Source: Anthopleura xanthogrammica
Taxonomy: Eukaryota > Cnidaria > Anthozoa > Actiniaria > Actiniidae
Direction: 5' to 3'
Length of the DNA stretch: 64,000 nt
Assembly: GCA_964019055.1 (NCBI GenBank)
Contig: OZ025206.1
Location: 25,974,906-26,038,905, forward strand
Shown piece by piece: positions 31,033 to 42,600 of this stretch. Under the pieces are notes generated by a model. The model did not search any database and was not told where the DNA came from. It worked only from the letters and a program-made list of their open reading frames with translations. The translations under genes were made by a program, and so were the position numbers. Each line of letters begins with the position of its first letter. The first letter of the stretch is position 1.

Positions 31033-31090
31033 GTGTTCGTCCCCATATCTTATTATCATACAATGAAGATAGTGAGAATATAATACTATT
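31033..31090 (+). repeat. Split direct repeat B2
   Basis: Identical to B1. It marks the likely 3' end of the element. Confidence 0.95.
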
Positions 31091-32867
31091 TGTTTTTGTA
31101 TCAAGTCAGGACTACAACCTGAGCTGAGATCGGGTCAAGTTACCGAATTTAAAACATAATAAAATTTCTGAGTTATTTTCATATATATTAACAGTCTGAG
31201 AAAGAGTGTTTTTCAAATACTAAATCCTTCAAATAAAATGTTATTATTAAAAAACAACTGTTATTTGGGTTATAGTTTTTATTTAGACTAAGATCAAACA
31301 TCGAACTTCATTTGAGTCTTACTAAGTGCATTAAGGCCTGAGTCATTAGGCTGCTAAGAAAAAAATTATAATTGCAATAATTGGTCTGCTAATATGTAAT
31401 GTACTAAAGTATATTTTGGACTCATAGTGGCATTTAGGGACAAAATCAAAATAATTGTCATCTTACGTGACCCGATTTGGAGGGGAGGGGTGGGGTTACC
31501 CGGTACCCACCACCTCTGGAAGTGAAATCCTGGATTTTGTCCTCAAATATCTCCAAAACTAAAAGTCAAGTCGTAGAAGTGAATGCACTGTCTGCTCACA
31601 TGTATTCTAAACAACGTATTGTGGATAGAAATAGTCACTACGGACACCCAGTATCGAGCATTTCAACAGGTCTCTGAGGGGGAGGGGGTATCTACCGGTA
31701 CCCACCACCTAAATCAATGAAATCGGGTCCCTATTTTGGACAATTGTTTTGACCTTGTCCCTAATTTGTTTATTAACAATCTTATAGGTGTTTGGTCGGA
31801 ATTTGGTGGTCACGTGACCCGAAAAACTGAAAACCGAAATTTAAAAATGAGTCGATGAGAATGCATTATTTTAAGTTATTTTTTGATGCTAAACTATTAA
31901 GGACATTCAGGCAAACAATGCTGGGCTTTGTATGAATGACCTCATCTAAATAGTGGGGAGAAATATGCAAATTGGTAAACACAAGGCTTGGTCACGTGAC
32001 CTCTTTTGTTGAATACAGTCAAAGGTGGACAACCATACAAAGTCCAATTTGAAAGACATTCACAAAAGTCATCCAATGACATCTTTTTTATCGCCCTGGC
32101 TAGTTTCTCTATACGGCCCATTTTATGTTGAATTTTCAAGAATTTTTGCACCATATGAAAATTCAAAAACACTACAATTGTAGAAAATATCGAACTAACG
32201 AAGAGAAAACTGCTTCCATTTCAATGGATCCTAGAAATATCATTACAAATATGTACACAGGAAGCCCAATACGGCTCGCAGCACTTCACTTTTGATAAAA
32301 ATCGTTTAGTTGGTTAACACAGGTATCCCATCCTATATTTATGACTATATTATTCTGGCTTTTATGTTAATTCATCGATTCAACTCTTGTTTGACTAGAT
32401 ATTTTGAGCAGCTACTTAGTCTAACCTGCCCCGCTCGTATACAAAGGCGATATTTCATTGTTTTTATCAAGGAAGGGAGGAGATTTAGCAAAGTTTATAA
32501 TTTGGTGGCTGACAAAAACAAAAACAAAATGATGGGCTTAAAAAAACATAAATTTGTTCGATTCAGTAAGCTTGGGTAACTTTCGTGGCAAAAATGGTTG
32601 AAGTCCATGGTAAAAATGATTGAAGTTATGCAGTTTTTCTTAGTTGATTTTGAATCCTTATTAAAAATCAATGAAATTCAGATTAATTTGGAATAATCAC
32701 TGATAAAAATAGGCAGTGATGACGTAAGGATACTGATTAAACAAAGACATTTTTCCTTCAGATCAAAAGAAGGCGGAACGTTAAGTTAAGTAGGGATTAT
32801 CTTGTAAATTCTGCTACTCCTACTAAACAAAGACTAAACAAACCCGAAGAAAAAAGACGAATTGGTA
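31091..32867. other. Intergenic, no gene seen
   Basis: ACCNGGTACCCACCACCT occurs twice (about 31499 and 31697) next to G-rich runs, a short direct repeat. GGAAGCCCAATACGGCTCG near 32261 resembles the ends of the CCACAGGGAGCCCAA elements. The remaining ORFs lack support. Confidence 0.4.
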
Positions 32868-33200
32868 AAGGTCCTGTTACACTGTGCAATTTTCTCAGCA
32901 ACTTGTCTCGCAATGCGCTGCAGGTTGCCGAGGTGAGGTGTGACACTGCAACGCCATCTCAGCAACTTGCAACGACTTGAAAAATATGCCTTAAAATTGC
33001 GAAAAAAGTTGTTGGAGGGATGATACAATGTACAATGGCGTTGCCAGTTGCTGCGATCCGTTGCGAAAAGTAGAACTGAGTTTTACTTCGTGCAATGCTA
33101 CGCGCAACAAAAAAAAAAAAAAAAAAAGCGAGACAACCCCGTTACACTATGTAATTCATGCAATGCATGCTGAGAAAATTGCACAGTGTAACATGGCCTT
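32868..33200. mobile_element. TIR element, ~333 bp, with TGCAAC-rich interior
   Basis: CCTGTTACACTGTGCAATTT at the left pairs with AAATTGCACAGTGTAACATG at the right (arms about 30 bp with TCTCAGCA). The interior has many TTGCAACG or GTTGC motifs and a poly(A) run at about 33110-33127. Confidence 0.75.
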
Positions 33201-33670
33201 CACGTTTTGTTTGACGAGTTATGCATTTGAATTCCTTATCTAAAAAAATTCCAGAGGATCTTACAACAGTACACCTCTTTCGAAAGCCAAACACATTTAA
33301 TTTGTTTGTTCAATTTTGTCCTCTATTGAAGTTAATCTAACTTTAGACACAAACTAAACATCAGCAAGTATTTTATCCACCACATCAAATGTATGATTAA
33401 GTTCACGAACCACGAGGGCTTGTGATAATTAAAGTTCATTTAGTTTGAAGTTCAAGCTTCATTTGTGGGTTGGCTTGCTATAAAGAGTATTGTTTGGTAA
33501 TTAGGAGTCAAGTCATTAGCACCTCCTTCGTTATTGTTACAAGGGTGACACTTGAGTGCTAAAGACGTTTGTTTACGTATGACTTTGTCGTAGATCCCTC
33601 GAGGGAATAGAGAAATTACTGTAATTACAGGCAATTAGGAAATATTAAAACACTTGATCCAAGACCTCGT

Positions 33671-33751
33671 ATGGTAGAAGAACTCCGTATTGAGTGTGTT
33701 AAGTCCTTGTATGGAGAAGAACGCGAGTTTGCCATTGAAGAAGGCCGTTAA
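33671..33751 (+). other. Possible upstream ORF overlapping the start of the 344-aa ORF
   Basis: ATG at 33671 opens a 26-codon frame ending in TAA at 33749-33751. It overlaps the main ATG (33711) in another frame. It matters only if the transcript begins upstream of 33671. Confidence 0.35.
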
Positions 33752-34745
33752 TGCTGCAAGGTTTGTGATTCGTAGCAGGACAGGAGCCGCCATATTGAAA
33801 ACCAGTTATCAGCAAAAAAGTGACATTGTTTTCGAGAAAAGTGCTCACTTGTTGAGTGGAATTCAGAAGAAAGAGATGAGAAAACTCGAGAGAGATAGAA
33901 ACCGGTTTGTGAAGGATCAGAATGGAAAGCTGAAAGTCTTTGAACACAGCACCAAAAGCATTACTCCAAGAAGCAGTCATTTATCGTGTTCGGTTTCAAA
34001 GAAAACAAAAACTGCTCAACGACTTTTAAGAGAAAATGTACGGCCAACGAAAGATTCTGAGGCAAAGCTGAAGGAAGAATCGGAAAGAAATGGCTCAACT
34101 CGAAAGGAAAAAGCTTCAAAAGAGCACCAAGAAAACAAGTACAACAGAGATGCTGTTCTATATCGTAGAGACTTTGTACCAAACTTCTCAAAATCTCCAA
34201 AACCGGCCTGGGAAAAACACGAATATCTAGAAGAAACCGATGAAAAAGAAGATCAGGAAAATTCAAAAATCACAGAAAATATCGAACTAACAAAAATGAA
34301 ACTACTTCATCACAATCTCGACTTCTTCGGCGGTGATAAAAGGCTTGAAATTTGGCTAAACGAAGTCGATTTAGCGAATATCGATAGAAAATTGAGTTCA
34401 GAGAGGAGAAAGAGGCGAAAACAAAGAAATTCACCAGCAAAAGACGCTGAACACGAAGTCATTATGCCAAAAATAGACTTTTGTGACAATTCTGAATTAT
34501 TGAATACCGAAGGTATAGAAGATTCGGGAAAAAGCGACTGTAATAACAGTTCTCTGAAGTTACCAAGTCTGAATCAAACACTCTCGTATTCGCCGGTTGA
34601 GAGTCGGAGACATGGCGGGAAAACTGCTTCAAACAAGTCTCTAGACGACCCACGCTTTACTCGCTTGATTGACTCGCTTGCTTCATCAGATAACAGCTTA
34701 AAACTCCCTAAGATCTTTAATAAGTCTAGTGATAGAGCTGGTTAA
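33711..34745 (+). CDS. Single-exon gene for a basic 344-aa protein of unknown function
   Basis: This is an intact 1035-nt frame from ATG 33711. The frame runs back to a TTG at 33690 but has no earlier ATG. The protein is rich in Lys, Arg, Glu and Ser, with no signal peptide or membrane segment. The N-terminal ~70 residues (KKAVNAARFVIRSRTGAAIL, then QKKEMRKLERDRNRF) look partly helical. The middle is highly charged, and the region near 200-235 has a hydrophobic/acidic helix pattern (LLHHNLDFFGG...IWLNEVDLANIDRKL). The C-terminal third is Ser/Asn-rich and probably disordered. KRRKQR-type clusters could be nuclear signals. Codon use looks coding and no stop interrupts it. I do not recognise the family. 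The next gene, VPS8, converges on it. Confidence 0.75.
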   Translation: MEKNASLPLKKAVNAARFVIRSRTGAAILKTSYQQKSDIVFEKSAHLLSGIQKKEMRKLERDRNRFVKDQNGKLKVFEHSTKSITPRSSHLSCSVSKKTKTAQRLLRENVRPTKDSEAKLKEESERNGSTRKEKASKEHQENKYNRDAVLYRRDFVPNFSKSPKPAWEKHEYLEETDEKEDQENSKITENIELTKMKLLHHNLDFFGGDKRLEIWLNEVDLANIDRKLSSERRKRRKQRNSPAKDAEHEVIMPKIDFCDNSELLNTEGIEDSGKSDCNNSSLKLPSLNQTLSYSPVESRRHGGKTASNKSLDDPRFTRLIDSLASSDNSLKLPKIFNKSSDRAG

Positions 34746-34822
34746 ATTGTAGAATCCCTGTTTCACGAATGTAAATATGCACTATTAAAAAATATATATG
34801 TAGAAATTTTAGTACTGAAAAT

Positions 34823-34828
34823 AATAAA
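34823..34828 (+). other. Polyadenylation signal AATAAA for the 344-aa gene
   Basis: AATAAA lies 78 bp after the stop codon, consistent with a short 3' UTR. Confidence 0.65.
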
Positions 34829-35718
34829 ATGGTTTTCAAAAGGTTGTTTGGTATACAGTTGCTCTCTCTCGATTTCACATACACGACAAGCTACAACAAA
34901 CTGGGGAAAAGCTTTAAAAACGAAGCACTTTATCTTTTACGGAGACGGAGCAAGAATTTTGCAACATTCCAAAATATTTCTGAGCCAAATTTCCAATCAT
35001 TTGGAAAAAGGAAATAAAAGATACGCCTCGTAAAGGCAACATCTCATTGGCATTTTTATTGTATTTCAAATACAATTATCCATATGTAAAAAGACTGAAA
35101 AGTTTTCAGTCTTTTTACATACAGTATAAATGATTGTAATTTTAATTTTTACAAATCTTTATTCTACAATATAAATGTATACATTTTTCTTGCAATTTTT
35201 AAGGATAACGGATATCCAAGTATCATTTATAACAAATAATTTTGGTAGTTTTTGAAGCATTTTTAGGTATGAATTGTTGATCTAGGGTCATGACTTATGC
35301 CGAAATATTTTAAGAATGATTTAATATTTGTAAGAATTCAGTTAAAGTTTTTATACAGATCCCCTACTTTTAAAAGGATTACGGATGGATGCAAGTCGAA
35401 TTTTTAATGTCTTGAATAAAAACAGGAGCCATCGTATCTTTTGGTCTTGAAACAAAGACCTCTCCAGAGCGAGCTCAAGAAACCTTAAAATACCTCTAGC
35501 GGGACAAGTTGTTTGAGGCACTTTCAATGTTTACGTGTTTAAATCCCAGAGAACTTCGATGAGGCTCAAGAGGACTACAGAAATGTCCTTAACATACCAG
35601 TCCTAAATGAATCTTTCCAATCAAAACTTGATTATAATAGAAGAAACAACAGTCACCAACGACAAGATTTTTCGACGGAGGACAATAATCCACTTTTCCC
35701 GCTCTTTTCGGTTCTTCT
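34829..35718. other. Intergenic; includes a 39-nt perfect palindrome
   Basis: The palindrome is at 35083-35121. Otherwise no gene or known repeat was recognised. Confidence 0.5.
35083..35121. repeat. Perfect 39-nt hairpin palindrome
   Basis: TATGTAAAAAGACTGAAAA, one central G, then its exact reverse complement. Either strand would fold into a 19-bp stem with almost no loop. Confidence 0.95.
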
Positions 35719-35827
35719 GGTAGACGCGTGTGACACGGCTTAAAAACGTCTGATTGGCTGATGTAAATATTAACTGAGGGTGCGCAGTGTGGTTTTCCGC
35801 TGAATTTATCGCAGGCGTCAGTACAAA

Positions 35828-35917
35828 ATGGCGGACGAGGATGAATTATTGTCGAGGATTGTCGAGCACTTTTTCTTCCAAAAACCGAAGTTTTTTTCTC
35901 ATATGGATGGATTATAG
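35828..35917 (+). pseudogene. Short inward-facing ORF, possible decayed first exon
   Basis: ATGGCGGACGAGGATG opens a 29-residue frame (MADEDELLSRIVEHFFFQK...) in strong Kozak context, then stops. A second open segment in another frame lies at 35965-36171. No splice donor is obvious. This may be a broken gene start. Confidence 0.3.
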
Positions 35918-36171
35918 TTAGTAGATGATCAAGAAAAGGAGACAGATAAGCATCACGATGTTATGTGAATGGTGAATTGTCAAGTTTTCTGTCTGATTCG
36001 AACAAAAACAAGATGTCAAAGTGCAGATACTTCGATAAAAAATACAATTATTGCTTTCTTGTTCCAATTCTATTTCGGGATTCTGAACTTCAAATGCTGA
36101 TTGATTGTCAAGATAATCAAGTAAATATAGTCATGGATGCTGTAAGTTTTAAAATTCGTAATAAAAGCTAG

Positions 36172-38121
36172 AGATGAGCATGCTAAACCCCGAATATTAT
36201 GTAAAATACTTTCAACAGAGTCGCTGTACTGTATAAATTCTGGTACAGTACTTGCTCCAATTTCGATATCGTGTACATGTGATAGAATCCTTGATAATTC
36301 TTCCTATCGGTTGTTTCTCGGGGGAAAAATAGGGACACTGGTTATTCAACCAGCTTTAAATGAGTTTCAAGGCATATTTGAAAGCAGACATGAAAAGTTT
36401 CAAAAAAAATATGCAGCAGGAAAGAGGCTTTTCATGATTAGCAACATGATGCTACAGAAGCTATTTTGCTGTGATGTCATTTTGATATTATAATATCAAT
36501 GAAAAACTCCTGATATTATGTCTACTGTAAATGGGAGAATCTCTCTTGTAAAGTGGGAACTGCTGGAACTGGAAGCATTGAAGCATATGATAACTGTGGG
36601 TTATCATTCGAAAACAAAGGTTTTTATACTTAAGTCAATGCCAACTCTGCATACAGTGTTTTTTCTCTATTCAGTACTTGTCAAGGTCAAAAATTGTGTC
36701 CAAAGCCAGCTGTTATAATCAGATACTCCCCTAGATAAGTACTAGCAAAAACATTAAAAATAGAAAAGTCTTAGTTTTCCTCATTTCTGTGAATAGCTCA
36801 TGAATAATATATCCTTCATTATTTTGACACACAGACACATACAGTAGAAAGCCCATGTTATGGAAGTTTAGACCCAAAGTAGATAGATTTTTCCATCTAC
36901 CAATCTACAAAAAATTTATAAATGTATTAAAGGAATATACTGTAAGTCCCTTATGATGCATGAAGCCTTAGAAGGGGTTCAGTTCATGTAAGTTTTACTT
37001 GAAACAACCCATTTATGATAGTATATATCCTTTACATTGCTTTATGAGTATACCTCATTTGATACCGACACTAGTTTAGTAGATAAGATGATAAGATAGT
37101 TGTAAACTTATCCTGGTCACACTTTTGTTGAAAGCATAAATATTGTAACACTGCGTTTGCCTTTCTGGAAATAGAATAATCAGTCATTAATTCCTTTTTT
37201 TAAATCTTTTCAGTTTCTAATACTGAAAATGCTGCTTTTTTTTGGAACTAAAAAATTATTGAAAGCTCTTTTGGAATAGTTTATTGATAAACTACAGAGG
37301 TCAGGCAACTGTGTTTCATTCATTATATTTCTATCAGAACAATGATATTATATGGAATAAATAGAGAAAAAGAGAGTGACATACACTGATATACTCTTTT
37401 CACAACAGGCTGAAGGGGTTGGGCAGGGATTCATAATTTATGTAGATGGGGGGCTATGACAATTTTAATGTTTTTCCCTTATGTTTTTTGGAAGCCCCCC
37501 TGATGTCATAAGTGAATTTTTTCTGTCCCCCCCCCCCCCTCATGAGATATTCTGAAACCATGGTGAAGTACCATGACCCCCCTCTTCCCACTATCCTGTT
37601 TAACTAAACCTCATGCAGTCTAAAATGGCTGATTCAAGCATTTTTTGAGTCTCAACATTTTGCATTAGACTTTTGTATCATGATAAATGATAAATTTTAT
37701 TTTCAAAAAAATCTACTAAGTACTATTTATTGCACCATTGGTATCAATCTACATTATACCATTACTATTTTATACGTCTAGCACGACCAAATGCTTCTGC
37801 CCACATACCATGCACCCTTCCTCCCCCTTCATCACTCTCCCGCTACCATATTTTATCTTCACATTTATTGCATTCACAACATCAAAATGATTTTATCAAT
37901 TTTTTTTCATATTACCCCTCTTCACAGACACACATGCACCCTGATTATACTTTTATCCTATTTTTCCTCTATTCCCTTTTTATCCCCACCTTTGCCTGAG
38001 TCCGAATACTTTTGCCAAACATAGTTTTCTCAGTTTTCTCTGAGAAATCTCTATGTTCTTAAAAAATTGTGATGTATCAGAACTGATAATGAAAACAAAT
38101 AACCTTTTTAACTGAATTGTT
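36172..38121. other. AT-rich stretch with C-runs, no gene seen
   Basis: Poly(C) runs occur at about 37528-37541, 38128-38149 and 38245-38259. CATGACCCCCC recurs near 37571 and 38249. There is no supported coding region. Confidence 0.4.
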
Positions 38122-38680
38122 TTGATGCCCCCCCCCCCCCCCCCCCCCCATATACCTTGTTCTAATTTTTGGGAAAGTTTCCATAGGTCTTCCCTCCCCC
38201 ACAACCACCACCAAAAAAGAAATTACTCCAGAAAAATCATGACCCCCCCCCCCCCCCCCATCTGGATAAATTATGAACCCTCCCTAAGAAAAGGAAACTA
38301 GACCTACTGTATAACTGAAATGCTCCTATTAAATGAGTATGAGGATGAAATATTTTAGTGAAAATGCAAACAGGAATTAGCTATGTATGTAAATTATTGA
38401 TTTAGTTTGTGATCTAAATTCATGGCATCATATTAACCCTTGCTTCTAACACATGATGCAGAACAGGTTAAAGCTATAGTAATCTTTTTATAACAGTTGA
38501 TTGTATTCGGATTTTAAATTAAGGAATTGCTATCATATTGTTTAATATTGAATCGCTTTGGAGGATTTTGGACAGGTGTGTTAGCAAGAAAATAGCAGGA
38601 TTGATGATCGTTAGTTCTTGAATTTTATCGGATAATCTCAGCCATGAAAAATTTACTTAATGAAACAGAAATTACTCAAG

Positions 38681-38782
38681 AGCTCAAACTCAGAATAAAG
38701 AGCTCATTTGATATTTTGTGTAATGGCAAATAATAAGCAATATATTAAAATCTCAAGCTTATATATGTTGTCCTGACCTTAT
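38681..38782 (+). repeat. Diverged direct repeat, copy 1
   Basis: AGCTCAAACTCAGAATAAAGAGCTCATTTG to CTGACCTTA aligns with 39077-39177. Confidence 0.6.
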
Positions 38783-39076
38783 AAATTCAAAAACACGAAG
38801 GGGACTTAAGTCAGTATTTTCGATGATTTGTGATTTTGTTGTCGAAATACAGAATAATTTGTCCCGTCGTTTGATTTTTCGATGACCTTCTAAAGAACCT
38901 GGATAGTCGAAATAGATATGCCATATTCTACAAAATTAAGTAGAAACTTAGCTTTACAGATATCTTAAAGTGTCGATAAACTTTTGATTCTTTCACGTCA
39001 ATAGTCAAGGTATGTGGTTTTCGAAGGTCCTCTTTTACGATACGTATTTTCATACTTTAGCAAGCTGGCGTTTCAC

Positions 39077-39177
39077 AGCTCAAGCTCAGAACAACCAGCT
39101 CATTTGGTATGTTGATAAATGGAGAACAACGAACAAAATATCAAAATTAAAAGCTTATCACAGTTGTTCTGACCTTA
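39077..39177 (+). repeat. Diverged direct repeat, copy 2
   Basis: AGCTCAAGCTCAGAACAACCAGCTCATTTG to CTGACCTTA aligns with 38681-38782, about 400 bp away. Confidence 0.6.
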
Positions 39178-39340
39178 TCACAGATCAAAATACGAGTGTT
39201 ACTCACATGGATTTTTCCCAGGAGCAGTACTTTTGTAATCAAAAAACAAACTTAATTCTCAAATCGATAAGAACTTTTACGTAGATCTAAAGAATACATA
39301 TACTTTCAATAAGCCCTCTAGATCATTTCACCAAGACCGA

Positions 39341-39427
39341 TTAGACATCACGATCAAAATAAGGTGCTAAGACCAATTCAATGCCAAAGGTGTTTTCAAG
39401 CGCGGGAAACTCCAACGCGTCCGCCAT
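39341..39427 (-). pseudogene. Short inward-facing ORF, mirror of the one at 35828
   Basis: ATGGCGGACGCGTTGG opens a 28-residue frame (MADALEFPALENTFGIELVL...). Upstream is GCGCATGCGC, an NRF1-type promoter motif, then the inverted repeat. It may be a relic promoter and start. Confidence 0.3.
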
Positions 39428-39667
39428 TTTGTTTCTCAAGATTTTGCGCATGCGCAGACGTTTTTAAGCCGTGTCGACGCGTGTACCATTTGTGTAAAGT
39501 TTGTCTGATTAAAATCGAGATTAGAAAATCGCTTACCATTCCAAGCACCCCTGGTACTTACTAAGGGTTTCGAAACCACTTATTACGTATCAATCCCCCT
39601 CGCGTTAGTCACTTATTGTAAATCACTTTTTTGTAGTCCAAGATAACAACACTATATGCCAGGTTAT

Positions 39668-42600
39668 TTATTTTTCTGGACGAAGTAGCGGCGGAACCAA
39701 TCGTAACCGAAATCCTTCGTGCTCGAAGATGCTGTTTGAGTAGGATGAGCTGGAGCCGTAACTTAGACTAAGAACGCTGTCATCTCTTGTACGAGACAGC
39801 TCCGATAAAATGGCCAACTGAAAACAATAGTTAAAGATGATTAAAACCAGACTGCTTGTGTGTAATCAGGCATCATGTTGCAAACAATTTGATAAACACG
39901 GGGAGCACAAGCTCGGCTTTTGTGTCAGTATATTACAGTAAATGTAAAAAAGCGATTTACTTATCAATCCCATACATCAACCGTAATAAAACCGAGCTTG
40001 GGCTCCCTGTGGAATCTAAATTAAAATCGAAGTTTAAAAACATTGGTCTGTTAGTGTAGTCGCGTGCCTCCTTAAAGTGAATTGATTTTCATTCAATGTG
40101 TTTCTTACCCTTGAAGGTCCTTGGTTCTGTTTTCGCAGTCTACTGATCAACTCCAGTTGTTGTCGTACCATATCTGGTTGACTTTTCTCCACCTACAAAA
40201 AATGTCATGAATGACATCAGTTACAGTCAACTCTATTTGAACGACCATTCTTGTAAGCGACCATCTCCCTTAAGCGACCACTTACTCTTCAACCCTAGGT
40301 GGTAGGTCGCTTATGAGATAGTCACAGGCTGTTATACTAGAGGGCTTTAGATTGGAGTACGAATACGAGATTATTCCTTTTAAGGTATAACATTACAAAC
40401 TCGTAGTTTTCCTTGCATTGGTTCAACTGTTGTTTTAGAGATGTGTGCAAACAGAGGACGACAACGAGTTCGTATCAGTGTATAGTGGAAGATTTTTAAC
40501 GACAAGATCTCCGTCGTAGTGGTACTCGAACTCGTACGAGTGGAAAATGGATAAGTGCTTCCCACAGTCTTTGATGACCAACTCATAGACTCATAATCTT
40601 ACTCTGCTGGTGTTTCCTTTATTAGAACGTTCGTCAATGGTCGCCATCGTCTTGCTTGCTGGTCTTTTTCCTTTCCGTGACGGCACTCTTGACATCTTTC
40701 CTTTATGACACAGGATACAGATCATCTTATCTGTGGTGTCAGATGAGAAGTAACCTTGTAAACATTCTTGGTGATACGAGTGACGACACCTGATGTGCAT
40801 GAGAAGAATAAAGGAAGACAAGAAGTTGAGATGGTGAAGAGAAAAAAAAGGCAATCTAGGCATAATATTTTTTCCAGGGTTCCATTTTTTTTTGGTAATA
40901 AAAAGTTCCATTACTTAAGTTCTAAAAGCAGCTGAGCGGTTTTTGAATTTAAACATTTTCTGACTAATCACAAGTCCGCTGTGATTTTTTATGGCCGGCC
41001 CTGTGTTCAAGCACTTTTTTCTACCTGTAAACTATTGACAATTGAATCCAATACAAGTCTCAGAAAAGTTCAAAACTCTTAATCAGAGTGATATTTCATC
41101 TGTGATATATCTAAAAACCACTCGACAAATGATTTTCAAAACAAGGAGTGAAGGGCCGCAGGTTTTGATCAACAATGCTTTGCGCGATTAGTTGTTCGCT
41201 CAGCTGGGAGTTTTGAATGACTAAATCCCATTTTCAGGTATTGTTGAGGTCTTGTGCTACGGATAATTTCTATTGTGTCGGCATAAATTTTACATGTCTG
41301 CAGAATAAGCGCTGGGAATTTTTCGTAGCTTCATAACACCTCAGTTTTGCCGTGACGTCACTATTTCAGATCAGATGGAAAAAGGTGCGTAAAGTCCATT
41401 ATACGAACCTAAATACGATAGCATTGTTTGGTACAGCGTCAGTGGAGTATTGTCGTCCACACACACCACATCTCATAGCATTAGGAGCGATGCCCTTATT
41501 GAGGTTAGTCTTTAGATGACTGAATGATGTGTAAAGATCCTTATCAAGAAGTCTGTTGGTCGTCTTCAGAAGAGTCTGGTCAAAAATATCAATACAATAA
41601 AATAGACTGTTAACAATCCCACTTTTCCCTCCTTACTCTGTCTAGTCTGTTTTTCCCCGCTGCCTTGGACGCGCGGGGAGTGGGACGAGTTTGAAGCTAC
41701 TCGGCTCCAATCTCCGCGCGTCCACAGGTATCCTAAACCTCGTCTTTAGTTAGCCTGGAGGGAAGTGTGGGACTCGCTCGCAGTCTACAATAAAACGAGA
41801 GAGAATCGAGAGATTGTCTTCGCAACAAAATAGGGTTTTGGAACCCATGTTGGTGGCCAAAACAAGAGAAATTTTCCTTTTTAGGGGAAAATGAAATCTC
41901 TTTTCGACTTACCGATTCATAGCTGTAAGTATCCAACATTCCAAGAATAAGTTCTTTGATTTCTCCAAACTTGCCGCTGCTATACGTTGGATCCTACAGG
42001 ACAAGATAATAAATAGAAGAATGGGAATGAAATAATGGGAATATAACTGTGGTTCAAGCTACATGGTTCGTTCAAATAGTACTTCTCGCACGAGCAATTC
42101 TGCAGTATCGCCTATGTACAAGAAAGGGACTCGGAAAGACCGATTTGATCATACTGTCGCCATAACTTTGAGAATGGAGGAGATGTTAAGAAAATTCGAT
42201 AATTCTTTTATTTACCGAACGTTTGTCAAAAGAAAGATACATGAAAAAGTTTTGGAATTTTCCAAAAATAACTAATAATGAGTATAACAGCTATTTCAAA
42301 AAGAGTTAATGAAGTTTTGTTGCATGTTGCATGTTGCATGTTGCATGTTGCATGTTGCATGTTGCATGTTGCATGTTGCATGTTGCATGTTGCATGTTGC
42401 ATGTTGCATGTTGCATGTTGCATGTTGCATGTTGCATGTTGCTTACCAAGCTTGAAATGTATTACATTCATATCTCAAACATGTAGCACAAAAGAAAATA
42501 TGCTGGAAAAAAGTGCAAACAAATTTCGGGAAAATTTCATATTGTTGTGACCTATCGCTACTTGAATTCACATCACCCATACTGCATTTCGGGCTTCTTA

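Larger units (their letters stand above)
27908..31090 (+). mobile_element. Split-direct-repeat retroelement (Ngaro/PAT-like, DIRS order), non-autonomous
   Basis: Two pairs of identical direct repeats are arranged A1 (27908-28062), internal region, B1 (30609-30666), A2 (30662-30816), B2 (31033-31090). B1 runs into A2 with a CTATT overlap. This A1-B1-A2-B2 order is diagnostic of Ngaro/PAT-type DIRS-order elements, which replicate through a circle and use a tyrosine recombinase. The 155-bp A repeats and the 58-bp B repeats are each identical, so insertion is recent. Inside are a two-exon gag-like ORF and a minisatellite. No reverse transcriptase, RNase H or recombinase frame is present in 3.2 kb, so any movement would need proteins from elsewhere. 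No target-site duplication is evident. Confidence 0.75.
35719..39487. mobile_element. 3.8-kb segment bounded by 33-34-bp inverted repeats
   Basis: The left end (35719-35752) reads GGTAGACGCGTGTGACACGG then CTTAAAAACGTCTG. The right end (39455-39487) is its reverse complement with 1-2 changes and one missing base. Just inside each end an inward-pointing ACAAAATGGCGGACG start occurs. This could be a degenerate DNA transposon or an inverted duplication of a promoter and first exon. No transposase was seen inside. Confidence 0.45.

Noticed and set aside
33690..33710. Start of the orphan ORF at 33690
   Set aside because: The codon is TTG. The first in-frame ATG is at 33711.
35965..36171. 68-aa ORF as a second exon of the MADEDE frame
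   Set aside because: No donor or acceptor joins them in frame; it was kept only as a comment on a possible decayed gene.
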